Positions 19,987 to 26,591 of a stretch of 33,694 bases of DNA are shown piece by piece (position 1 is the stretch's first letter; the number at the start of each line of letters is the position of its first letter). This stretch comes from Alphaproteobacteria bacterium. Its GTDB lineage: Bacteria; Pseudomonadota; Alphaproteobacteria; Rhizobiales; Beijerinckiaceae. The stretch is taken from assembly GCA_016869555.1 (NCBI GenBank), contig VGDY01000019.1, forward strand, positions 1 to 33,694. Reading direction: 5' to 3'. The notes beneath the pieces are model-generated. The model had not been told where the DNA came from. It worked only from the letters and a program-made list of their open reading frames with translations, and searched no databases. A program made the position numbers and the translations under genes.

Positions 19987-20036
19987 CCCCTCACCCGGCT
20001 GCTTCGCAGCCACCCTCTCCCTTTGGGAGAGGGTTA
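19987..20036 (-). repeat. REP-like palindromic element, family 1, copy D (inverted)
   Basis: Inverted partner of copy C: CCCCTCACCC, tip hairpin GGCTGC-ttc-GCAGCC, then CCCTCTCCC-ttt-GGGAGAGGG. Its outer edge abuts and supplies part of the TAA stop codon (20036-20034) of the leftward hydroxylase gene, so the element ends exactly at the lipid cluster. Confidence 0.8.
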
Positions 20037-20681
20037 CACCGCCCGTGTTCCCGGCGTGTCGTCTTTCCGATAGGCCGTGCCGAACACGTAGTCCCACCAG
20101 ATCGCGTGGACGCCGAAACCTTTCTCGGCGTCGCGGAAGTGATGCAGCATGTGCAGCCGCTTCACCATTCTGCCGAAGTCCGACTTCGGCTGGCCGTGAT
20201 GCGTCCAGAAATGCACGCAATCATAAATCACATAGCCACTGATGAAGCCGGCGAGCACCGGCCACGCGAAACTCGCGCCGAAGATCAGGCGGGCGCAGAC
20301 CAGCGCGATCAGCATGATCGGTCCCGAGAGCAGCGGCGGCATCACCAGCCGCAGCGGATCATTGGGATAGATGTGATGCACGCCGTGGATGAGGAACTGA
20401 AAGCGCGGCCCCAGTCCGAAGGGCAGCGCAAACACTGTATGAAAGAGATAGCGGTGGCCGAAATATTCGGTGAGCGTCCAGCCGATGTAGCCAATGGCGA
20501 CGCCCAGAAAGACAAGCGCCACACCGTTGAGCGCGAGCGAATAGATCACGAGGCCGAGAATGATCGGGCAATAGACGATCACCGGCGTCAGATGATGCAC
20601 GCGCGACAGCTTGTCGAGAAGGTCGCTTTCAAAGAGACGGGGCGAAGCGTCTAGCGCTTGTGTTCTTGCGTCCTGCGACAT
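20034..20681 (-). CDS. FA2H/Scs7-like fatty acid (ceramide) hydroxylase
   Basis: A 215-residue membrane di-iron enzyme of the sterol desaturase/fatty acid hydroxylase superfamily. The histidine clusters match those of the Scs7/FA2H ceramide 2-hydroxylases: His76 and His81 (GHRYLFH), His99/102/103 (HGVHH), His157/161/162 (HFWTHH) and His177/180/181 (HMLHH). Membrane segments lie at about 31-50, 54-70 and 115-155, and there is no cytochrome b5 domain, so an external electron donor is needed. Three bases separate it from the desaturase stop, making it the last gene of a four-gene operon. The predicted role is 2-hydroxylation of the amide-linked acyl chain; carotenoid or sterol relatives of this fold are less likely given the neighbours. 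Confidence 0.82.
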   Translation of the reverse strand: MSQDARTQALDASPRLFESDLLDKLSRVHHLTPVIVYCPIILGLVIYSLALNGVALVFLGVAIGYIGWTLTEYFGHRYLFHTVFALPFGLGPRFQFLIHGVHHIYPNDPLRLVMPPLLSGPIMLIALVCARLIFGASFAWPVLAGFISGYVIYDCVHFWTHHGQPKSDFGRMVKRLHMLHHFRDAEKGFGVHAIWWDYVFGTAYRKDDTPGTRAV

Positions 20682-20684
20682 GGG

Positions 20685-21677
20685 CTACTCCGCCGGCGAC
20701 AGGGCTTGCGCGTCGCGCGCGGCCTGCGTCACATTTTCCGATCGCGTTCCCAGCGAATAGGTCGGATCGAAGATGAAGGTGACGAGCAGCGCCGTCCAGG
20801 AGCGATGGCAGCGCAGATCGTCATAGAACTCCGGCGCCATCGCCTTCAGCTCGGGCAGACGGTTCCACGGGATTTCGTGAAAATCATGATGTTCGTTGTG
20901 ATAGCCGATGTTGAGCGCGAGCTTGTTCAGAGGACCGTAATAGTCGAACGTCCCCTGATCCGGCCCGAAGGCGAAATGCTCCTGCAGCCAGCGCGCGCTC
21001 AAGGGATGCAGGCCGCCGACCGAGAACCAGAAGGAAAAGAAAAGGTAGAGCAGGGCGTTCGGCCCGAATGCGAGCAGCACGAAGAGATCGAACAGGGCGA
21101 TGACGGCGATATTGATATAGGTCCAGGTTCCCCAGATCGGCACCGTTCCCTTGAGGCGCGACAGGCGCGCGAGCTGAATGACGGGAAAGAAGAAAATCCA
21201 CGCCGCCTTGCGCCAAGCGCTATTGCCGACCCATTCGACTTCCCACCGGCTCGGAATGTCGGCGTCGTAGTCATAGGCCGATAGATGCGAATGATGCTTG
21301 ATGTGATAGCAGCGAAAGCCCATCGCGGTCGGAAAGGCGTTGGGCAGATCGGCGAGGATCGCCGTCCATTTATTGGCGAGCGGGCTGTCGAAGACGCAAT
21401 TGTGAATCGCGTCGTGGATGATGACGAAATTGGCGTGATTGGCATAGGCGCCGACGCAGATCGCCATCACGAGCGACAGCCACCAATAGGAGAGGCCGAG
21501 CGAACCCAAAATCGCGGCGATGACGAGCTGACCGACGAAAATCGCCGCCGTGATCTTGAAGGTCAGCGGGTCCTTGCCGAACAATTCGCGCACCTGCGGA
21601 TATTTCTGAAGGATCAGCTTGCGCCGCTCGACATGCGAGCGGTCGGCGCCATTGGCCGTGACCGATATGCCGTTCAT
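20685..21677 (-). CDS. DEGS-like sphingolipid delta-4 desaturase
   Basis: A 330-residue integral membrane desaturase. The three histidine boxes are HDAIH (88-92), HIKHH (125-129) and HNEHH (260-264). Around them the sequence follows the eukaryotic dihydroceramide desaturase family closely: KYPQVRELFGKDP near residue 25, the NEHHDF-x-IP stretch at 261-270, PEL-x-MAPEFYDDL at 275-288 and a short tail with FDPTYS. General acyl-lipid or acyl-CoA desaturases do not share those blocks. Likely reaction: insertion of a 4,5 double bond in the long-chain base of a ceramide. Its ATG overlaps the upstream stop by four bases (ATGA), implying translational coupling. Similarity was judged by eye. Confidence 0.85.
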   Translation of the reverse strand: MNGISVTANGADRSHVERRKLILQKYPQVRELFGKDPLTFKITAAIFVGQLVIAAILGSLGLSYWWLSLVMAICVGAYANHANFVIIHDAIHNCVFDSPLANKWTAILADLPNAFPTAMGFRCYHIKHHSHLSAYDYDADIPSRWEVEWVGNSAWRKAAWIFFFPVIQLARLSRLKGTVPIWGTWTYINIAVIALFDLFVLLAFGPNALLYLFFSFWFSVGGLHPLSARWLQEHFAFGPDQGTFDYYGPLNKLALNIGYHNEHHDFHEIPWNRLPELKAMAPEFYDDLRCHRSWTALLVTFIFDPTYSLGTRSENVTQAARDAQALSPAE

Positions 21678-22891
21678 GACGTTGCATCCTGTAGCTGAAC
21701 TGCCCTGACGCCGTCGCGCATACGCATGGCCTCGCCGTCGCCGCCGCCGACCTTAAGCCGCTTTTCATAGATGCGATGAATCTTATCGACCTTGCCGCCG
21801 AACATTTCAATCGGCCGGCGCATGTCGGCGTTGCTCTCCAACACCCAGCCGGCTTCAAGATGCGGAACCGCGAATTTGGCGTAGCGCCGCCGCATCTCCT
21901 CGATCAGCGCGAGAAAAATCGCGCCGCCGGTCGCGCTTTTCTGCAGCGTCTTGCGTGTGCCAAGCAGCAGCAGCCGCGCCGATTTGAACTTATGCGTGCG
22001 GTATCGCTGAATTGCGCGCAGCCAACCGAAGGGGAACAGTCGGCCGTTGAGATCGTCGAGAATCTCGTTGAGATTGGGGAGCGCGATGGCGAAGGATTGC
22101 GGCACGCCGTCAAGCTCGACGACGATGCCGAAATCCTCGGTCACCAGAAATTGCAGCGCGTCGGCGTCGGAATCGAATTCTTCCTTGGTGAAGGGCACGA
22201 AGCCCCAATTGCCGCTCCAGCCGTCGTTGAACAATTCGGCCATCAGCGCGGTCTCGCCCTTCTTCAGGGCCTTCATGTTCAACGGCCGGAGCTTCAGGCG
22301 ATCGCGCCATTCGCGCCGCGTCGAAATGCGCGCCGGCTGCTCGATGTCCTTGCTTGAGATTTCGAAGCGATAGGACAAAAGATCTTGCGCCTTCTCATAG
22401 CCCAGCGCCTCGATATGGCGCGACAGATAGGGCGGATGCCAGGGCATGAAGAACATCGGCGTGGCGTCGAAGCCGTCGATGAGCACGCCGCACTCCTTGT
22501 TGACCGACGGCGAGAACGGTCCGTTGATCCGTTCGGCGCCCTTGGCGCGCAGCCAATCCTCGGCGGCCTGCGTCAGCGCGCGCACGACCTCGACGTCGTC
22601 GATCGCGTCGAGCGCGCCGAACTGCGCGTTGGAGGCGCCGACCGGCGTGATCCCCGGCTTATAGACCTGCGCCATGATCCGCCCGACCCATTGGCCGTCG
22701 CGGCGGGCAAGAAACTTCTGCTCCTCGACCAGCTTGTAATGCGGGTTGAGCTTATGCGCGAAGACGCTCCAGCGCTCGACGTCCAGCGGCGGCGCGAAAC
22801 CCGGCGCGCCGGCGTAGAGCAGCCGCGGCAGCCTGCAGAACGCCGCAAAACGCAGGGGGCCATCGACCGGAAGAATCTCGATCCGCGCCAT
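21674..22891 (-). CDS. GNAT-fold N-acyltransferase, ceramide synthase-like
   Basis: A 405-residue cytosolic protein of the large GNAT-like family with the block GPFSPSVNKECGVLIDGFD (about 125-143), followed by MPWHPPYLSRHIEALGYEK. Proteins of this type in Caulobacter were shown to act as bacterial ceramide synthase (bCerS), acylating 3-ketosphinganine on its amino group. Placement between an Spt-type gene and a DEGS-like desaturase supports the same job here. The ATG at 22891 has AGGA about nine bases upstream on the minus strand; a TTG two codons earlier is unlikely. The alternative is a generic uncharacterised acyltransferase. The ceramide role is inference from context and remembered family resemblance. 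Confidence 0.72.
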   Translation of the reverse strand: MARIEILPVDGPLRFAAFCRLPRLLYAGAPGFAPPLDVERWSVFAHKLNPHYKLVEEQKFLARRDGQWVGRIMAQVYKPGITPVGASNAQFGALDAIDDVEVVRALTQAAEDWLRAKGAERINGPFSPSVNKECGVLIDGFDATPMFFMPWHPPYLSRHIEALGYEKAQDLLSYRFEISSKDIEQPARISTRREWRDRLKLRPLNMKALKKGETALMAELFNDGWSGNWGFVPFTKEEFDSDADALQFLVTEDFGIVVELDGVPQSFAIALPNLNEILDDLNGRLFPFGWLRAIQRYRTHKFKSARLLLLGTRKTLQKSATGGAIFLALIEEMRRRYAKFAVPHLEAGWVLESNADMRRPIEMFGGKVDKIHRIYEKRLKVGGGDGEAMRMRDGVRAVQLQDATS

Positions 22892-22954
22892 ATGCAAGTC
22901 CTAGCGGCCGCAGGGCCTAATCGAAAGGGCCAAAGTGACGCGGGCGGCGGCCGC

Positions 22955-24193
22955 TCAGCCGCCCGCCATCGCCGCGGCGACGATCTGATGCGCCTCTTCG
23001 GTCACCGGCGGCATGTCGCGCAGCGTCTGGATCACGCCGCGAATCTCCGCCTCATTGTGATTGGCGGAGAAGAAGAAGCGCAATCTCGGCCCGTCCTTCG
23101 GCACGCCGATGCGCACCACCGGCGGCACGTAATAGCCGTTCTCCAGCAAATGCTGAGACGCCCACATCGTCTCGACGTCGCTCGAGAACAGGATTGGCAC
23201 GACGCCGCGACCGATCGCCGGACCGGTGGAGAATCCCGCCTCATGCGCGACGGTGCGGAAAAGTTCGGCGTTGCTCGCCAGTTTGGCGATGCGCCAGGTC
23301 TCTTCCTGCATCAGCCGCAGCGCGGTGCGCGCGGCGGCGAGAATCACTGGCGACAGGCCGACGCTGTAGACGAAGCCCGGCAGCGTATAGCGAAACCAGT
23401 CGATGACCTGCTTCTTGCCGCAGACATAGCCGCCGCAGGAGGCGAGAGTCTTCGACATGGTGCCGACGATGAGGTCGATGCGCGCCGGATCGACCCCCTG
23501 ATGTTCGGCGAGGCCGCGCCCCGTCTCGCCCAGGACGCCGAGCGAATGCGCTTCGTCGACCAGCAGCCAGACCTGATATTTTTCCTTGATATCGAGGAGC
23601 CGCGGCAGATCGGCGGTGTCGCCGTCCATGCTGTAGACGCCTTCGACGACGATCAGCACATTGCGATATTTCTCGCGATCGCGCGCCAGCAGATGGTCGA
23701 GATGGTCGAAGTCGTTATGGTTGAATTTCTCGACATGGGCCGGCGCGCCGTCGGCGCCGGCGACGATGCTGTTATGGGCGAGTTCGTCGATGAAGATCGC
23801 GTCGCGCTTGCCGCTCATCAGCCAGGCGATCGTCGTGACATTGGAGAGGTAGCCGGAGACCAGCGTCAGCGCACTTTCCATGCCGAGGAATTGGGCGATC
23901 TCCGCTTCGAACGGCCGATGGGTCGTGCGCTCGCCGCCGACGAGCCGCGAGGCCAGCGCGCCGATGCCGATGCCGTCGATCTCGCGTTTCGCCTCCTCGC
24001 GAATCCGAGGGTGATTCGCGAGGCCGAGATAGTCGTAATTGGCGAAGCTGACGAAATGCTTGCCCTGCGCTTCGAATTCGGCCCGCAATCTGTCGATCTG
24101 AGCGAAAAACGGATCGCTGAACTCCAGCAAGGCGTTGCCGGCGAAACGAAAGCGCCGCGCCGCGTAATCTTCCAGGCTCTTATGCTTCGTCAC
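22955..24193 (-). CDS. Alpha-oxoamine synthase, probable serine palmitoyltransferase
   Basis: A 412-residue PLP enzyme of the alpha-oxoamine synthase family (Spt, BioF, Kbl, HemA). Seen: His140 stacking position (ELAHNS), Asp213 and His216 (DEAHSLG), and the Schiff-base Lys248 (GTMSKTLAS). Condensation of serine with a long acyl thioester to 3-ketosphinganine is the best fit, because the three genes behind it look like ceramide-modifying enzymes and no biotin or heme genes are near. Motifs alone cannot exclude another oxoamine product. Length fits soluble bacterial Spt (about 400-420). The start is GTG at 24193 with GGA a few bases upstream. It is first in the operon and divergent from ccmA. 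No acyl carrier protein or ceramide reductase gene is in the window. Confidence 0.75.
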   Translation of the reverse strand: MTKHKSLEDYAARRFRFAGNALLEFSDPFFAQIDRLRAEFEAQGKHFVSFANYDYLGLANHPRIREEAKREIDGIGIGALASRLVGGERTTHRPFEAEIAQFLGMESALTLVSGYLSNVTTIAWLMSGKRDAIFIDELAHNSIVAGADGAPAHVEKFNHNDFDHLDHLLARDREKYRNVLIVVEGVYSMDGDTADLPRLLDIKEKYQVWLLVDEAHSLGVLGETGRGLAEHQGVDPARIDLIVGTMSKTLASCGGYVCGKKQVIDWFRYTLPGFVYSVGLSPVILAAARTALRLMQEETWRIAKLASNAELFRTVAHEAGFSTGPAIGRGVVPILFSSDVETMWASQHLLENGYYVPPVVRIGVPKDGPRLRFFFSANHNEAEIRGVIQTLRDMPPVTEEAHQIVAAAMAGG

Positions 24194-24430
24194 TTATTCC
24201 GCAGTCCCTAAAATCACGGGCGCGCCGCGCGCGATGAGCGAAGAACTCGGGCCCCAGGCGCCCAAGCATTGATCCGGCTGCTTATCATTCCCGCCCCGTC
24301 CGCGCCAGCGGCGGCCCCGGGCGGGCTGGCGCGCCGGGCGGAGGCTGGCGCATTCGATCGCAAAGCTCTATGCCCCAAGCGCATGTTGCGCGATGTCGCT
24401 CCACCCGCTCAGCCGCCCGTCGACGGCGCA

Positions 24431-25048
24431 ATGCGCCTTTGCGTCGATGATCTCCGCGTGTCGCGCGGGGGCCGGCTTGTGCTCGATCGCTTGAGCTTTT
24501 CGGTTTGCGCCGGTCAGGCGCTGGTGGTCACTGGCCCTAATGGCGCGGGAAAATCGACGCTGCTGCGGGCGCTGGCGGGTCTTCTTCCGCGCGCGAGCGG
24601 CGCCGTGGCGCTGGCGGGCGGCGCGCCCGAGGCCGAATTGGCGCAACAGGCCCATTATCTCGCGCATAGCGACGGGATGAAGGCGGCGCTGACGGTCGAA
24701 GAGAATCTTGATTTCTGGTCGCGCTATCTCGGTCAAGCGTCCGACCGCCGCAGCCGCTCGGTCGAGGCCGCGCTCGGGATCGTCGGCCTCGGCCATGTCG
24801 CCGGCGCGCCGTTCGGCGTGCTGTCGGCGGGACAGAAACGCCGCGCGGCGCTGGCGCGTCTTCTCGTCGCCTTTCGGCCGCTCTGGCTTCTCGACGAGCC
24901 GCTGACGGCGCTCGATAAAGCCTCCCGCGAAAAATTCGCCGCCGCCATGCGCGATCATTGCGCGCAGGGCGGACTGATCGTCGCCGCGACCCATGAGCCG
25001 CTGGGGCTCGACGAGGCGTCAACGCTCGCTCTGGGCGGCGCCTCGTGA
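24431..25048 (+). CDS. ccmA: Heme exporter ATP-binding subunit CcmA
   Basis: ATPase of the CcmABCD complex that releases heme-loaded CcmE for cytochrome c maturation. At 205 residues it has the family length. Walker A is GPNGAGKST (35-43), the signature is LSAGQKRR, and Walker B runs into LLDEPLTALD. The signature has the CcmA-type AGQ rather than the general SGGQ. The ATG at 24431 starts just before the conserved domain; an in-frame ATG at 24383 would add 16 residues and cannot be excluded. Its stop overlaps the ccmB start (GTGA). Confidence 0.92.
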   Translation: MRLCVDDLRVSRGGRLVLDRLSFSVCAGQALVVTGPNGAGKSTLLRALAGLLPRASGAVALAGGAPEAELAQQAHYLAHSDGMKAALTVEENLDFWSRYLGQASDRRSRSVEAALGIVGLGHVAGAPFGVLSAGQKRRAALARLLVAFRPLWLLDEPLTALDKASREKFAAAMRDHCAQGGLIVAATHEPLGLDEASTLALGGAS

Positions 25049-25716
25049 GCGCGCCGCTCGCCGAGCTTTTCCTGCGCGAATGGCGCGTCGCGCGGCGCAT
25101 CGGCGGCTCCGGCGCGATGGGCGTCGTCTTCTTCCTCACGCTCGTCGCGATCGTTCCTTTCGCGGTGGGGCCCGACCCCCATCTTCTCGCCCGGATCGGG
25201 CCGGCGATCCTGTGGATCGCGGCGCTGCTGGCGACGCTGCTCTGTCTCGATCGCCTGTTTCAGGCCGACGCCGAGGACGGCTCGCTCGACCTCTTCCATC
25301 TTTCCGAAACGCCGCTCGAACTCGCCGTGCTGGTCAAATGCGCCGCGCATTGGGCGGCGACCGGCCTGCCGCTCGTGCTCGCCGCGCCGTTTCTCGGCCT
25401 GATGCTGCAGCAGGAGACGATGGCGCTTCTCGGCGTCGTCGCGACGCTTCTCGTCGGCACGCCGGCGCTCACTTTGATCGGCGCCATCGGCGCGGCGGCG
25501 ACCGTCACCGTGCGGCGCGGCGGCCTGTTGATGGCGCTGCTCGTCCTGCCGCTGACCATACCGGTGCTGATTTTCGGCGTCTCCGCCGCCGAGGCGGCGA
25601 GCGGCGGAACCGTGCCCTTCTATGCGCCCTTCGCGATTCTCTGCGCGATCACGCTCGCCGCGCTGGCGCTTTGCCCCTTCGCGGCGGCGGCGGCGCTGCG
25701 TTACCTCGGGGAGTAG
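25045..25716 (+). CDS. ccmB: Heme exporter membrane subunit CcmB
   Basis: Membrane partner of CcmA with about six hydrophobic segments over 223 residues. Family features are the N-terminal FLREWRVARRIGG, the GPDPHLLARIGPAILWIAALLA stretch (in two parts here, with LL-RI-AILWIAALLATLL), LDRLFQADAEDGSLD and LPLTIPVLIFG. Translation starts at GTG 25045, overlapping the ccmA stop by four bases. ccmC, ccmD and ccmG, which usually follow in Rhizobiales, are not next; the following gene is convergent, so the rest of the set must be elsewhere. Confidence 0.92.
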   Translation: MSAPLAELFLREWRVARRIGGSGAMGVVFFLTLVAIVPFAVGPDPHLLARIGPAILWIAALLATLLCLDRLFQADAEDGSLDLFHLSETPLELAVLVKCAAHWAATGLPLVLAAPFLGLMLQQETMALLGVVATLLVGTPALTLIGAIGAAATVTVRRGGLLMALLVLPLTIPVLIFGVSAAEAASGGTVPFYAPFAILCAITLAALALCPFAAAAALRYLGE

Positions 25717-25728
25717 GCTCTCGCTTGC

Positions 25729-26532
25729 TCATCCGCCCCAGTTCGCCGGGCGCTTTTCCAGAAAGGCGGCGATCCCCTCCTTGGCGTCATCCGCCAGCAT
25801 ATTCTCGACCATCACGGCGCTCGCCAGATCATAGGCCTCGGCTAGCGGCTTCTCGCGCTGTTCGTAGAACGCCTTCTTGCCAAAGCGGATCGCCCGCGGG
25901 GATTTCCTGGCGATCAATTCCGCCAGCGTCCGCGCGTCGGCCCGCGCGCCGTCAGTTGCAATGCGGTTGACGAGGCCGATGCGCAGCGCCGCTTCGGCGC
26001 CGATCGGCACGCCGGTCAGCAGCATTTCCATCGCCTGTTTCGGCGCCACGTTGCGCGAGAGCGCCACTGCCGGCGTCGAGCAGAACAGGCCGATATCGAC
26101 GCCCGGCGTGCAGAAGCGCGCCCGCGGCCCGGCGACGGCGAGATCGCAGCTGGCGACAAGCTGGCAGCCGGCGGCCGTGGCGATTTCGTCGACGGCGGCG
26201 ACGACCGGCTGGGGCAGGTCGACGATTTTCCGCATCAGCGCCGAGCAGGCACGCATCGTCTTATCGAAGAAGGCGCGGCCGCGGTCGGGATCGTTGCGAT
26301 GCGCCGTCAGCTCCTTGAGGTCGTGGCCGGCGCAAAAGGCCGGCCCTTCCGCCTGCAGCACGACGACGCGAATGTCGTTCCGGCCGGCGATCGCGTCGAG
26401 CCTGCCCGAGAACGCCTCGATCATCGCGAGCGACAAGGCGTTGCGCGAGGCGGCGCTGTTCAGCGCGAGGATCGCGACCCCGGCCTCGCTCTCCAGCGTC
26501 ACGCGCGCGCTTGTTTCCGCGTCGAGGGTCAT
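25729..26532 (-). CDS. Crotonase-fold protein, ECHDC3-like
   Basis: A 267-residue enoyl-CoA hydratase/isomerase superfamily member. The CoA/oxyanion-hole segment AFCAGHDLKEL (about 65-75) and the AAGCQLVASCDLAVA segment are present. The two glutamates that act in true hydratases are replaced: Gln124 in GCQL, and Gly144 in TPGVDIG. This pattern (GCQLVASCD, TPGV-IGLFCSTP, KKAFYEQ) matches the ECHDC3-type group, whose reaction is unclear, so it should not be annotated as a plain beta-oxidation hydratase. It ends 12 bases from convergent ccmB and starts 60 bases after the mrcA stop on the same strand, so cotranscription with mrcA is possible. The ATG start lacks a strong ribosome-binding site. 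Confidence 0.85.
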   Translation of the reverse strand: MTLDAETSARVTLESEAGVAILALNSAASRNALSLAMIEAFSGRLDAIAGRNDIRVVVLQAEGPAFCAGHDLKELTAHRNDPDRGRAFFDKTMRACSALMRKIVDLPQPVVAAVDEIATAAGCQLVASCDLAVAGPRARFCTPGVDIGLFCSTPAVALSRNVAPKQAMEMLLTGVPIGAEAALRIGLVNRIATDGARADARTLAELIARKSPRAIRFGKKAFYEQREKPLAEAYDLASAVMVENMLADDAKEGIAAFLEKRPANWGG

Positions 26533-26591
26533 CGTTCAGGCATATAAAGCCGGCGGCCGGAAACCCAAAGGTCTCGGCCGCCGCGCTGAGT

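Noticed and set aside
22385-24211. 608-codon plus-strand frame opposite the oxoamine synthase and acyltransferase genes
   Set aside because: Antisense shadow crossing two real genes; no domain and no ribosome-binding site.
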